64,000 bases of DNA from CAJXNP01 sp050305935 (GCA_050305935.1 JBNLGG010000004.1:72954-136953); one strand, 5' to 3'; positions 28,183 through 38,091 are shown, counted from the first letter of the stretch. Notes: a model not told the origin generated them from the letters alone. Program-made: numbers and translations.

Positions 28183-29453
28183 AACAAAGAACCGGGAAAT
28201 TTCCCGGTTTTTTTTATCCATTGAAGCAAGGGATTGCCAGTAAAAATCATCAGGGCCAGGAAAGGCATAAAACCGGCTTTGTAACGCACGAGGGTCCCGA
28301 AATTCGGTGCGGAAAAACTCAAAAATATTGCCATCACAAAACATATAATTAACGCAGTAAATTTTAACAGCACATCTCCCGATGTCAGCTTCTTTATATT
28401 CTTCAACTGCACCAACCCTAAGATCAACAAAATAGTATTGGCGAACGCCGACATTAAAGACCAAAGATTGGTCACGTCAAACAACCAGGGGCGGAATAAA
28501 CCGGTAAATAAGGCTTTAGGTAAATGTGGCACAAAGCTTAAATAATTGGCTTCGATGCCATCAAAAGCAACATATTTTCCGGGCATGGATTTTTCCACAA
28601 ACAATTGATAATTGTCGACAATAATTTCCGGAAGATGGCCCAATCGAAGGTTGTAGTGGAAATTAGAGCCGATAAGCACCAAGACAACAGAACAACCGGC
28701 TAAAACCACAAATTGCAAAAATGGATTCGCCTGAATCTTGGGGCTTTTTTTACTAATAAACACACAGATCGTATAACTAACCACCAGAGGGACTAAAACA
28801 CCTGCATAATAGTATTTTATCTTAAATAATAAATAGGCGCAAACACTAAACAACAAAAGCTTCCAAAAGTTTTTGTTTCCATAATTAAATGAAATTACCA
28901 GAGAAGAAATCATCATGATCAAACCGACTGAAAAACTTTCCTTTATCATTCCGCTGCTCCAAAAGACCACGGGAGGCCAGATAAACAGAGCAAAAACCAG
29001 CGCATCCTTTTTTAGTATGTCTTGCTTGGCCATCACAAGGTAAAACGCCCAAAATCCAATAAAAGAAAATATAGACAAATAGACAGCTATCAGCCAAAAG
29101 CTGCCTCCTGAAAGGTTGTAGAGCAAGTAAATTATTTTTGAAAAAAGTAAAGCCCTTGGCTCCCTCTGGAATATTGACTGATCAAAAGCGTTGTTTTCAG
29201 TGGAAAATAAAAGTCGAAAGGAATGAATATCACTAGCCTCCACATATTCAGCCAATCGTTTGGCTTCCTGAAAATAGGTAAGGCTATCACCGCCTTCGAA
29301 GTAATTTAAATAGAGATAACTGAGCAATAATCCGCTTACTATTTTGAAGGTAATTCCCACTACAAACACGTACCTGTTTTCCTTTGAACAGTAGCGATGG
29401 AGATAGATCCAGACCAATCCCACAACAAGCAAGATATGAAAAAATATGATCAT
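28179..29453 (-). CDS. Multi-span membrane protein, GT-C glycosyltransferase-like
   Basis: About 424 residues with roughly ten hydrophobic spans. The start is the ATG at 29453, whose ATGA overlaps the stop of the DUF2851 gene. An aspartate-bearing first loop (NYFEGGDSLTYFQEAKRL) resembles that of GT-C glycosyltransferases using lipid-linked sugars. A WPPVVFWSSGMIKESFSVGL segment is also typical of such membrane enzymes. No exact family is recognised. The last codons lie within the hairpin of a terminator serving the convergent lipoprotein gene. Confidence 0.65.
   Translation of the reverse strand: MIIFFHILLVVGLVWIYLHRYCSKENRYVFVVGITFKIVSGLLLSYLYLNYFEGGDSLTYFQEAKRLAEYVEASDIHSFRLLFSTENNAFDQSIFQREPRALLFSKIIYLLYNLSGGSFWLIAVYLSIFSFIGFWAFYLVMAKQDILKKDALVFALFIWPPVVFWSSGMIKESFSVGLIMMISSLVISFNYGNKNFWKLLLFSVCAYLLFKIKYYYAGVLVPLVVSYTICVFISKKSPKIQANPFLQFVVLAGCSVVLVLIGSNFHYNLRLGHLPEIIVDNYQLFVEKSMPGKYVAFDGIEANYLSFVPHLPKALFTGLFRPWLFDVTNLWSLMSAFANTILLILGLVQLKNIKKLTSGDVLLKFTALIICFVMAIFLSFSAPNFGTLVRYKAGFMPFLALMIFTGNPLLQWIKKTGKFPGSLF
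28190..28216 (+). terminator. Strong terminator of the lipoprotein gene, inside the 3' end of the convergent gene
   Basis: The palindrome AACCGGGAAATTTCCCGGTT (28190-28209) is perfect and is followed by a run of T. It begins 8 bases after the lipoprotein stop codon. The reverse strand reads through the same stem as the last codons (about FPGSLF) of the GT-C-like protein, and it has only a weak T-tract there. Confidence 0.85.
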
Positions 29454-30730
29454 GTGCGCTGTATTACGTCGATGCCAATCGAGCAACTCAGGCACCTGCG
29501 GGGAGTGCAGAAATTTGTTACTAATTCGATACAGGCCTGCGAGTCAAAAGCTGATGTAATCTTCACTCCCGTATTTACCCATTCGTTTACTATATTATTC
29601 TTTTCCGCCTTTAGATTTTGTAAAATAAGCAACGCATGTTCGATATACGAGGCATCATCCTTTTCGACCGAGTAGGCTGCCAGAAGTGGCGCCACCGTAT
29701 TTATCAGAATGCCGCTGATACTGTCTTCGCCAAGAACACCCAATGGCCGAGCGCCCTTTTTCCCAAAATCATAGTGTTCAATCCAGTAGGTCGACTGTTC
29801 CACTTTTAAACTCCCAACAAGTTTCTTGGGGTCAACCAGCTCAATTAATGTAGAAAAAAATCTGTGTTGTGTATGAATCAATTTAGCCAACTGAGCTATT
29901 CTTATAGTAGGAAAATTGGCTGGCCGCAGACGTAAAAACTTCCATTGATGCCTGGTTAAAAAGCTGGCTAATCCATATTTCCTTTGAAGGAAATGGTATT
30001 CCTTTTTTAGCACACTATAATATTCATCTCCGTGATCATTCTCCAAAAATCCCGCTACCCCAAAAAGCATTGCCTCTAGCTGCATTAGGTTATCGCTATG
30101 TTTCTGCAATACCTTAAATGGCAGGTTTTCGGCGAGTGAAAGAAACACCTCCTTGTTCACCTTAAAGCCAAAATTGGAAGCCAATAGTTGATAACAGGTT
30201 TCTTCCCAGTCACGATTGTTTTTCCTTAACCTTATGAGGATTTCTTCTGCCTTGCGGTTCAACCGCACTACAATCGCCTTGTCAAATGCCTCAAACACTT
30301 TCAGTCGATCTAAGCCTTTTAGAAAAGGGCGGCAATGAATCCTGTCCAAAGATCCGGTCAGTTTTTTATACTTCTCAAAAACAACAGCATCTACCCGATC
30401 CTTTAATTCAATGACCGGGACGTCGGATCTGTCAGATCTGATGGTCGATTTGCCCTGCCCGTCCCAAACTACATGAAGAATTACATTGTTGTAGCCCGGA
30501 TCATTATCATGTTGGTGTTGATACCAATCTTTGCCGTTGACGTGAATTTCAACACACCCATTCCACTCAACATTGTCAATAAGTACTTTCGAATTCTGGA
30601 AATCGGCCCCTTTGTCACTGTTTTGAGTCCCCGGTCGCAGGATGGACACCGATGCACCTTCCGTAGTGGTAAGGTCAGCTTTATCAAAATATTGAAACTT
30701 CCAAATGTAATGCAGAAAGGCTTCTTCCAT
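29450..30730 (-). CDS. DUF2851 family protein
   Basis: A 426-residue soluble protein starting MEEAFLHYIWKFQYFDKADL. It matches DUF2851, a family found almost only in Bacteroidota. Conserved parts include the GTQNSDKGADFQNSKVLID and WNGCVEIHVNGKDW segment near the N-terminus, which has the look of a PD-(D/E)XK nuclease-like core (PDF..E-H-V), and LRPANFPTIRIAQLA later. Function is unknown. Its TGA overlaps the ATG of the downstream membrane protein, so the two are translationally coupled. Upstream is pyrF. Confidence 0.85.
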   Translation of the reverse strand: MEEAFLHYIWKFQYFDKADLTTTEGASVSILRPGTQNSDKGADFQNSKVLIDNVEWNGCVEIHVNGKDWYQHQHDNDPGYNNVILHVVWDGQGKSTIRSDRSDVPVIELKDRVDAVVFEKYKKLTGSLDRIHCRPFLKGLDRLKVFEAFDKAIVVRLNRKAEEILIRLRKNNRDWEETCYQLLASNFGFKVNKEVFLSLAENLPFKVLQKHSDNLMQLEAMLFGVAGFLENDHGDEYYSVLKKEYHFLQRKYGLASFLTRHQWKFLRLRPANFPTIRIAQLAKLIHTQHRFFSTLIELVDPKKLVGSLKVEQSTYWIEHYDFGKKGARPLGVLGEDSISGILINTVAPLLAAYSVEKDDASYIEHALLILQNLKAEKNNIVNEWVNTGVKITSAFDSQACIELVTNFCTPRRCLSCSIGIDVIQRT

Positions 30731-30757
30731 GTTAATCGACCTTTTGCCGAAAATAGA

Positions 30758-31573
30758 TTATTTCAGATAAAGGTCTAAATATTTTTTCATGCTTTCTTTT
30801 ACTTCCAAAGCAGCTTCGCGGGCCTTCTTTCCAAATTCTTTACCGGAAGATTGATAAATAATGCCCCGGGAAGAGTTGACCAGCAATCCGCAATCTCCAT
30901 TCATCCCAAACTTCGACACTTCCTCCAGGCTTCCTCCCTGTGCACCCACACCAGGAACAAGTAAAAAATGATCGGGAATGATTTTACGGATACCCTGAAG
31001 CTCTTCCGCCTGCGTAGCTCCCACCACATACATGAGTTGCTCATCGTTACCCCATTCCTTGCTTTTTTCTAATACCTTTTCAAATAATCGCTCAGCTCCT
31101 ACGCCAAGGTGCTGAAAGTCTCTGCTACCTTTATTTGAAGTTAACGCCAATAGAATGACCCATTTCCCACTAAACTCAAGAAATGGTTTCACAGAATCCT
31201 CTCCCATATAAGGTGCCACCGTCACGGAATCAAAGTTCATGTTGTCAAAAAATGCCCGGGCATACATGGATGAGGTGTTACCGATATCCCCTCTTTTTGC
31301 ATCGGCGATAGTAAAGATATTGTCAGGAATTAATTCCATTGTCTTCTCAAGGCTCTCCCACCCTTTTGAACCGAGGGATTCATAAAAAGCAATGTTGGGT
31401 TTATAAGCCACACACAGATCATGTGTCTCCTCAATGATTGTTCTATTAAAAGCAAAAACCGGATCTTCTTCCTTTAACAAATGGGCAGGTATTTTCTTGA
31501 TATCCGTGTCAAGGCCTATGCACAAATACGAGCCTTTTTCCTTGATCTGACTAACTAATTCGTTCCTTGTCAT
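30758..31573 (-). CDS. pyrF: Orotidine 5'-phosphate decarboxylase, type 2
   Basis: A 271-residue enzyme for the last step of de novo UMP synthesis. The start SYLCIGLDTDIKKIPAHL is typical of the longer type 2 family. The catalytic loop has FTIADAKRGDIGNTSSMYA (the DxKxxD group: D-A-K-R-G-D), and GVGAQGGSLEEV forms the phosphate site. It is located in the lolA-pyrF-DUF2851 run. pyrD is 4 kb upstream on the same strand. Confidence 0.96.
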   Translation of the reverse strand: MTRNELVSQIKEKGSYLCIGLDTDIKKIPAHLLKEEDPVFAFNRTIIEETHDLCVAYKPNIAFYESLGSKGWESLEKTMELIPDNIFTIADAKRGDIGNTSSMYARAFFDNMNFDSVTVAPYMGEDSVKPFLEFSGKWVILLALTSNKGSRDFQHLGVGAERLFEKVLEKSKEWGNDEQLMYVVGATQAEELQGIRKIIPDHFLLVPGVGAQGGSLEEVSKFGMNGDCGLLVNSSRGIIYQSSGKEFGKKAREAALEVKESMKKYLDLYLK

Positions 31574-31604
31574 AATAAAAAAAGGCCGATTGACGGCCTT
31601 GGAT

Positions 31605-32252
31605 TTATCTTAAGTCTACTACTTCTACTCCCGGATGTTTTTCAACACTAAAGGTGAAGAGCGCATCGCTCAGATTGGTTTGAGGAGCAAACCCGCTTAG
31701 CTTATATGAAAAAACCGTACCCACCCTGTCGTAGATCTGCATAAGGGATACGGTATTCGTAACTTCGTCGATTTCCAATTTAATTTTAATCAGATCCTCA
31801 AACTGTTTTGATCCTTGTTCTGGTTGTAATTCTACCACGTTCAATGTAGTGGCGCCGGATTTTTTTGTTTCTACAAACCGGTATTTGTAGCCCTCTTTAT
31901 AGCCATTGTAGATGGTAATAGGACTCATCTCGCCATCCTCAGGCACAAAATTGTCAATGTTGACTTCGTTCACATCGCTGAAATATGTCCAAACGGTCTC
32001 TCCGTTATTATATACTTCCTGTTCACCGAGAACCAATTTAAATTTGTCGCCTTTCACCGTGATCTCCCCGCTGTACTGCTCATCGATGTTTTCGGTACGG
32101 TTTTCCATCTTTTGAAGGAAGTTTACCCTATAGCCAGGTAAGCCTCTGTATTTAGCGCTCATGTCATCCAATATTTGCTTTGCCTTCGGATCTTGCTGCG
32201 CCATTGCCACAGACACTGAAAATACCAATACCAGTAATAAATACTTTTTCAT
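31605..32252 (-). CDS. lolA: LolA-like outer-membrane lipoprotein carrier
   Basis: A 215-residue periplasmic protein with a signal peptide (MKKYLLLVLVFSVSVAMAQQ). The mature part has the LolA pattern: AKQILDDMSAKYRGLPGYRV, VNFLQKMENRTENI, then GEITVKGDKFKLVLGEQEVY and NNGETVWTYFSDVNEVNI. LolA ferries lipoproteins across the periplasm. Its position 11 bases after ftsK is the same as in many bacteria. Confidence 0.9.
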   Translation of the reverse strand: MKKYLLLVLVFSVSVAMAQQDPKAKQILDDMSAKYRGLPGYRVNFLQKMENRTENIDEQYSGEITVKGDKFKLVLGEQEVYNNGETVWTYFSDVNEVNIDNFVPEDGEMSPITIYNGYKEGYKYRFVETKKSGATTLNVVELQPEQGSKQFEDLIKIKLEIDEVTNTVSLMQIYDRVGTVFSYKLSGFAPQTNLSDALFTFSVEKHPGVEVVDLR

Positions 32253-32263
32253 CTTATCTTTTA

Positions 32264-34726
32264 TTAATTGTTTTGATAAATCTCATTCAATTTTTGTTCC
32301 AAACTATATTCATCGGTGATAAGCACATCACGCGCCTTACTTCCTTCGAATGGCCCCACTATCCCTGCCGCCTCCAACTGATCGATCAGGCGACCGGCCC
32401 GATTATATCCCAGTTTAAGTTTCCTTTGAATCAACGAAGTCGATCCTTGCTGATGCCTTACAATTAACCTGGCCGCTTCTTCAAACATACTATCCCGATC
32501 TGCTAAATCAACTGCTCCGGAAGCACCAGCTTCCTCGTCACCGCTGTATTCCGGCAACATGTAGGCAGATTCATAGCCCCGCTGTTCACCAACAAAATCA
32601 CACACATTTTCTACTTCAGCTGTATCGATGAATGGACATTGTAGACGGATCAATTCCGATCCAAGCGAAAAAAGCATGTCTCCCATCCCAACCAACTGAT
32701 CAGCACCACCCATATCCAGAATCGTCCTTGAGTCAATCTTTGAGGTCACCCTGAAAGATAAACGTGCGGGGAAATTGGCTTTGATGACACCAGTAATCAC
32801 GTTTACTGATGGGCGTTGTGTGGCCAATATCAAATGTATTCCAATAGCCCGGGCCACCGCAGCCAGCCTGGCGATAGGATTTTCAACTTCCTTTCCGGCA
32901 GTCACCATTAAATCTGCCAACTCATCAATTACCAATACTATATAGGGGAGATAACGATGTCCTTTTTGAGGGTTTAAGCTTCGCTGGATAAACTTTTTAT
33001 TGTATTCCTTCAAGTTTCGGCATCCCGCATCTTTCAACAGTGAAAGCCGGTCGTCCATCTCAATGCAGAGCGCATTCAGCGTATAAATCACCTTTTTTGT
33101 ATCTGTAATGATTGCCTCCTCACTATCAGGAAGGGTAGCGAGAAAATGTCTCTCAATTTTATTGAATAAGGTGAGCTCCACTTTCTTAGGATCCACCAAC
33201 ACAAATTTTAATTGTGATGGATGCTTTTTATAGATCAATGAAGCGAGCATTACATTTAAGCCGACAGATTTTCCCTGCCCTGTTGCTCCCGCCATGAGCA
33301 AGTGTGGCATTTTTGCCAGGTCGGCTACATAAACTTCATTGGAAATAGTTTTACCTAAAACAACAGGGAGTTCATAAGCAGACTTGGAAAACTTCTCAGT
33401 GCTCAAAACCGACTTCATAGAAACCATCTCCCGGTTCTTGTTTGGAACTTCGATTCCTATAGTCCCTTTTCCCGGAATGGGAGCAATGATCCTAATCCCC
33501 AATGCTGCCAGACTAAGCGCAATATCATCTTCAAGATTTTTGATCTTGGAGATCTTCACCCCGGCATCAGGGATAATTTCATACAATGTAACTGTCGGAC
33601 CAATCGTAGCTTTAATACTTGCTATCCCAATTTTAAAGTTTGTGAGGGTCTCAACTATTTTATTTTTGTTTTGCTCAAGCTCTTCCTTGGTAACTTTGAT
33701 ATGACCACTTTCATATTCATTGAGCAAATCTAACGAGGGATACTTATAACTACTCAAGTCAAGCGTGGGATCATAATTCTCTATCGAGCTGGAGATCTGC
33801 TCCTCCACACCCTCTCCCACAGAAAAGTCTGGCTCTTCTTTGTCTGAATTTGATGTATTATTGTCGTCAGGAACTATATCATCAAAAACAAGTTCATTTT
33901 CAGGCGACTTCGACTGGCTCTCTGACAACAAGTCTTCATAATCATCTTGTTCCACTTCCAGGTCGATATTTTTTTCATTCGCAACTGCTTTGCTTTTCTG
34001 ATTAACCACCCAGCTTTCCTGCTCTAGCATTTCTTCATCAGACCTGGAGACTTCACCTTTTATGCTACCGTCTGAGGAGGAAAACCTATCGAGAAAAGCC
34101 AGCCCCGTAAACAGTTGAGTGATATTAAAAAAGAAGATAACAAATATTAACAAGCTTAGCAGCAGAACAATAAAAGCACCCCATCCAAACAGGCTTTCCA
34201 TCAGCAAGGCAATCTCATAGCCAATTCCACCTGAAAGCCTGGAGAGTCCCGTCGGGGATGTGGGATCAAGGGTCAAATAGCCCAACAAGGTGCTTGTCCA
34301 AAAAATAAAGAATACAGAAAAAAGAAAGCTTCTTCTGAGTGAAATAATCTCTTTTTTAAACACCACATAGTATCCCACGAGAAATAAAAGCGGCGGAATG
34401 ATAAAGGCAGAAAGACCAAACCACTTGTAAATAAACTGATTGGCTATGATGGCACCTAAGACACCAAACCAATTCCTGGCCTCACTCCCCGACTCGACGA
34501 TATCTGTGTCGCGGAAAGCCTCGACCACACTTTGATCATTTTCACCCGTAAAAAGATAGGAAACGAACGAAATGCCGAAATAAATGGAAAGGCCTATCAA
34601 AAAAAATCCAATACTGAGGCCCACTCTTTTATCTTTAAATAAAGAAATGCGTTTTCGTTTCCTCGTGGCCTTTTTTGAAGACGATGACTTTGAATCCTTT
34701 TTATATGTATTTTCTGCTTTCGCCAT
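32264..34726 (-). CDS. ftsK: DNA translocase FtsK
   Basis: An 820-residue DNA pump that resolves the chromosome terminus at division. Four N-terminal membrane spans (residues about 30-200) are followed by an acidic linker and the motor with Walker A GATGQGKSVGLNVML and Walker B YIVLVIDELADLM. The C-terminal gamma winged-helix domain ends with TSLIQRKLKLGYNRAGRLID, which reads KOPS-like sites. The linker is short relative to enterobacteria but normal for Bacteroidota. It lies between pyrD and lolA. Confidence 0.97.
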   Translation of the reverse strand: MAKAENTYKKDSKSSSSKKATRKRKRISLFKDKRVGLSIGFFLIGLSIYFGISFVSYLFTGENDQSVVEAFRDTDIVESGSEARNWFGVLGAIIANQFIYKWFGLSAFIIPPLLFLVGYYVVFKKEIISLRRSFLFSVFFIFWTSTLLGYLTLDPTSPTGLSRLSGGIGYEIALLMESLFGWGAFIVLLLSLLIFVIFFFNITQLFTGLAFLDRFSSSDGSIKGEVSRSDEEMLEQESWVVNQKSKAVANEKNIDLEVEQDDYEDLLSESQSKSPENELVFDDIVPDDNNTSNSDKEEPDFSVGEGVEEQISSSIENYDPTLDLSSYKYPSLDLLNEYESGHIKVTKEELEQNKNKIVETLTNFKIGIASIKATIGPTVTLYEIIPDAGVKISKIKNLEDDIALSLAALGIRIIAPIPGKGTIGIEVPNKNREMVSMKSVLSTEKFSKSAYELPVVLGKTISNEVYVADLAKMPHLLMAGATGQGKSVGLNVMLASLIYKKHPSQLKFVLVDPKKVELTLFNKIERHFLATLPDSEEAIITDTKKVIYTLNALCIEMDDRLSLLKDAGCRNLKEYNKKFIQRSLNPQKGHRYLPYIVLVIDELADLMVTAGKEVENPIARLAAVARAIGIHLILATQRPSVNVITGVIKANFPARLSFRVTSKIDSRTILDMGGADQLVGMGDMLFSLGSELIRLQCPFIDTAEVENVCDFVGEQRGYESAYMLPEYSGDEEAGASGAVDLADRDSMFEEAARLIVRHQQGSTSLIQRKLKLGYNRAGRLIDQLEAAGIVGPFEGSKARDVLITDEYSLEQKLNEIYQNN

Positions 34727-34806
34727 TGCGGCACAAAACTAACTGAATTGTTCAAAAAAATAATGAATCGAAATAATTATCCTGGATACAAAAACCAATT
34801 TAAAAT

Positions 34807-35853
34807 TTAGCTATTTGAAAACGATTTAAGAATCCGTTTATTGATTTTTTTAACCAGCGAGGGGCCCTCATAAATAAAACCTGTGTAGACCTGAACTAAA
34901 TCCGCACCGGCATTCAGTTTTTCCATAGCATCATCTGCTGAATGGATTCCTCCCACCCCGATGACTGGGAAAGCATTCCCAGACTTTTCCTTTAGGAATC
35001 GAATAACATCAGTAGCACGGTCTTTTAAGGGTTTTCCACTAAGGCCACCAGCACCGATGTTATTGACAGACTCACGAGATGTCACTAAACCTTCCCTGGA
35101 AATTGTGGTGTTGGTTGCAATGACACCGGCTATGCCTGATCCCTTTACTATTTCAATGATGTCAAGCAGTTGATCATCGCTCAGGTCTGGCGCAATTTTC
35201 AACAATATTGGCTTCGATTTCTTTTTGTTCTTGTTTCTCTCCTGCAATCTCGACAGCAATTTTTTCAAAGGCTCCTTTTCCTGAAGCTCGCGAAGGTTAG
35301 GCGTATTGGGAGAACTCACATTCACGACAAAATAGTCTACATAATCAAACAAGGTTTCAAAACAGATCTCATAATCCCGTTCTGCCTCATCGTTTGGAGT
35401 CACTTTGTTCTTGCCAATATTTCCCCCTACAATAATGGTTGATTTTCTATCTTTCAGCCTTTTAAGCACGACATCTGCCCCTTCATTGTTGAAACCCATC
35501 CTGTTAATAAGACCTTTGTCTTCCGGGAGCCTGAATAGTCTTGGTTTAGGGTTGCCAGGCTGAGGTTTTGGTGTTACAGTACCGATTTCTATAAACCCAA
35601 AACCGTAGTGACTAAATTCGTCAATCAGCTCTGCATTTTTATCCAGTCCCGCAGCTAGCCCTACGGGATTCGGAAATCTAATCCCAAATACCTCACGTTC
35701 CAGTTTTTTGTGGCTTTTTCTGAAAACAAGTTCAGTCAGAAATCCAACACCCGGAATTTTGAATAATACCTTTGTCAGTGCAAATGTCAGATGATGAGCC
35801 CGCTCGGGATTGATGGAAAATAACAGCGGGCGAATGATGTTTTTGTAGAGCAA
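34807..35853 (-). CDS. pyrD: Dihydroorotate dehydrogenase, quinone type
   Basis: A 348-residue class 2 enzyme. The N-terminal membrane-associating helices (LYKNIIRPLLFSINPERAHH) identify the quinone-dependent form. The barrel has NPVGLAAGLDKNAE, the catalytic serine region FVVNVSSPNTPNLRELQ, and the FMN site VIGVGGIHSADDAMEKL. It links pyrimidine synthesis to the respiratory chain. Confidence 0.97.
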   Translation of the reverse strand: MLYKNIIRPLLFSINPERAHHLTFALTKVLFKIPGVGFLTELVFRKSHKKLEREVFGIRFPNPVGLAAGLDKNAELIDEFSHYGFGFIEIGTVTPKPQPGNPKPRLFRLPEDKGLINRMGFNNEGADVVLKRLKDRKSTIIVGGNIGKNKVTPNDEAERDYEICFETLFDYVDYFVVNVSSPNTPNLRELQEKEPLKKLLSRLQERNKNKKKSKPILLKIAPDLSDDQLLDIIEIVKGSGIAGVIATNTTISREGLVTSRESVNNIGAGGLSGKPLKDRATDVIRFLKEKSGNAFPVIGVGGIHSADDAMEKLNAGADLVQVYTGFIYEGPSLVKKINKRILKSFSNS

Positions 35854-35863
35854 TGGAAAAAAT

Positions 35864-36436
35864 TTAGGTTAAATCTATTCTTTTAGAAATAATGCTGTTG
35901 ACGATGTCGATTAATTGGTTGGGGGTAAATGTCCTCCAATTGTTTATTTCCAATTCACCACCAAAATTAATATAATAATCAATACTATACTTCTTCCATT
36001 CATCGGTAATAAAATCCCTGAACCCTATGCAAGCCACCCAGCCACCTTCCAAATCCTCAAACCAGTCTTCATAGTAGCTGTCGTCAGATCCATGAAAATT
36101 AAACACATTCTCACCTATCAGAATAAACTTATCAATGCCATTGTACATAAACTGTTCTATGATATTACGCTTCAGGTGCATGATATCATTATTAATAGCA
36201 TCGTTCCATTCCCCAATAAATTCAAAGATGGCGGCTCCCGATTCATAGTTCACAAAAAGCACTTTCATATACAGCGTCTCTGAGCCAAAATAATCCCAGG
36301 CCGGGTCGATATAATAATTGTACACAGCTTCTGTAAAGAGATCGTAATTATATTCTTTGCCAAAAAATGGCGAAGCTTCGTCAAAAGAACTGTCATAATA
36401 GTTAAGCCACCGGCTAAATGGTTCTATATCGTGCAT
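35864..36436 (-). CDS. Acidic protein of unknown function
   Basis: A 190-residue protein with no signal peptide and no clear membrane span, rich in D, E, Y and W (MHDIEPFSRWLNYYDSSFDE). I do not recognise a family. It starts 8 bases after the stop of the cytochrome-b5-like gene and ends 10 bases before pyrD, so it is likely to share their transcript. Many aromatic residues and a mostly alternating alpha/beta pattern suggest a compact soluble protein. Confidence 0.7.
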   Translation of the reverse strand: MHDIEPFSRWLNYYDSSFDEASPFFGKEYNYDLFTEAVYNYYIDPAWDYFGSETLYMKVLFVNYESGAAIFEFIGEWNDAINNDIMHLKRNIIEQFMYNGIDKFILIGENVFNFHGSDDSYYEDWFEDLEGGWVACIGFRDFITDEWKKYSIDYYINFGGELEINNWRTFTPNQLIDIVNSIISKRIDLT

Positions 36437-36444
36437 GGCTTTAT

Positions 36445-36675
36445 TTACTCTTTTATCATGCCCACAGCTGCAAATTTTTCAAATACTTTTTCGGTATGCG
36501 GTGCATCCGGCAGTTCATCTGTGAGATCCTGCCCCGCCCAATGTTCATAGTGCATGCCATCCCGCCACAACCTTGAGGCGCTTACATCATAAATTATCCC
36601 TTTATAAGCGATCCAGATGTCTGGTTTATCCTGGCCATTTCGAAGCGCCAATTCCCTCTTTGTAAATTGAGTCAT
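36445..36675 (-). CDS. Cytochrome b5-like heme-binding protein
   Basis: About 76 residues from the ATG at 36675 (MTQFTKRELALRNGQDKP). The pattern WIAYKGIIYDVSASRLW, GMHYEHWAGQDLTDEL and DAPH fits the small bacterial cytochrome b5-like family, with likely heme-ligand histidines in the GMHYEH and DAPH parts. The earlier ATG at 36696 would only add seven residues. It heads a short group with the acidic protein and pyrD. Electron-carrier function is inferred from the fold. Confidence 0.85.
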   Translation of the reverse strand: MTQFTKRELALRNGQDKPDIWIAYKGIIYDVSASRLWRDGMHYEHWAGQDLTDELPDAPHTEKVFEKFAAVGMIKE

Positions 36676-36906
36676 ATTCAATTTTTTGTGATTCAAAATT
36701 GGGTCACATTTTCAAGAATTTAAAAAGAATTCATATGTTTGATTTTTTCGAATGGAAATATGGCGAATAAGTAGGTGATATTGGCCCGGAAAAATTATTT
36801 AGTCAATTAATTATACTTAATTTATAATATTTTGCATTTTTATCCGATTGATTCAATTTGGTCGAAAGAAATAGTTTTGCGAACTTCTGTTTTTAATTTT
36901 TTTTAG

Positions 36907-38091
36907 ATGGGCATAGTCATTCCAATCGTCTTAGTGGTTATTTGTTGTTTGATAATTTGGAGGGCGAGTGATGGTTTTGCGGCAGCATCGGATTATATCG
37001 GGAGGCATTTATCAGAAGGGGTTCGAGGAGCCACTATCAATGCCATAGGAAGTTCGCTGCCAGAAGTCTTTACCAGCCTGTTTTTTCTTTTTTATCTAAA
37101 AGATGTGGATGGATTTTCCGGAGGAATAGGTACGACTGCCGGTAGTGCCATTTTTAATTCCATGATCATTCCTGCTTTTGTTATCCTTGTAGTGATTTTA
37201 ACGGGTGTGGCGAAAAACATAAAGGTGTCGCGAAAAGTAATAAGGAGGGATGGATTCTCCCTGATTCTCGCGGAGCTTATCTTTATCATACTGATCAGCG
37301 GGTCAAAACTGGACTGGTGGCACGGGTTTATTCTGATGGTGATTTATGTCATATACCTTGTATATATGTTTGTCACCATGAAAAAGCCCAATATCATCCA
37401 CCCCCATCACGTTGGTGATATGCGCTTGCATGAGAATGAAGACGTGGGTTTGTTGAAAGCATTCGTCACATTTGACCTTCACCGGATCGTCATTGGCAAA
37501 CGTGAAATGAACACCTCCAATGCCTGGCTTTTGCTGATCGTTTCCACCATTTGGATAGCTTTCGTCTGTTTGTTGTTGGTACAGGCATGCGAGTGGATAG
37601 GCAGCGACCAATATGCTATTCCATATTTTGGCACTTTTGAAGGGCTGAATATCCCTATCATGTTTGTGGCTGTTATCCTGGCTTCTGCAGCCTCAAGTGT
37701 ACCTGACACCATCATTTCCATGAATGACGCACGGAAAGGAAATTACGATGACGCTATTTCCAATGCACTGGGAAGCAATATTTTTGATATATGTTTTGCC
37801 CTGGGCTTTCCTCTTTTTATCTATACCCTTTTCCACGGTCCAATTATCATGCATGAGGAGATAATTAATCTTAGCAGTGAGCTCAGAATGTTGCTGCTCA
37901 TCTTGACGATACTCGCATTCTCAGTATATGTGTTTAAAAAAACAATTACTGAAATTCAGGCATATTTACTACTCGGAATCTATTTCGTTTTTACCTTGTA
38001 TGTAATTGGTAGAGGTGCCGAAAATGAGTTTGCCCACAGTGTAGCTGAGGTACTCAGAAAAATGGTCAGTTATTTGAATTTATTTCAGTAA
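36907..38091 (+). CDS. Sodium/calcium exchanger family (CaCA) membrane protein
   Basis: A 394-residue integral membrane protein with about ten spans. The two inverted alpha repeats of the CaCA superfamily are clear: GATINAIGSSLPEVFTSLFF with AGSAIFNSMIIPA near residues 40-90, and ASAASSVPDTIISMNDARKG with NALGSNIFDICFALGFP at about 258-300. The glutamate and aspartate in these repeats are the cation ligands. Na+ or H+ driven export of Ca2+ is expected, but ion choice cannot be read from sequence. It is the only gene of its strand between the b5-like gene and hppA. Confidence 0.9.
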   Translation: MGIVIPIVLVVICCLIIWRASDGFAAASDYIGRHLSEGVRGATINAIGSSLPEVFTSLFFLFYLKDVDGFSGGIGTTAGSAIFNSMIIPAFVILVVILTGVAKNIKVSRKVIRRDGFSLILAELIFIILISGSKLDWWHGFILMVIYVIYLVYMFVTMKKPNIIHPHHVGDMRLHENEDVGLLKAFVTFDLHRIVIGKREMNTSNAWLLLIVSTIWIAFVCLLLVQACEWIGSDQYAIPYFGTFEGLNIPIMFVAVILASAASSVPDTIISMNDARKGNYDDAISNALGSNIFDICFALGFPLFIYTLFHGPIIMHEEIINLSSELRMLLLILTILAFSVYVFKKTITEIQAYLLLGIYFVFTLYVIGRGAENEFAHSVAEVLRKMVSYLNLFQ

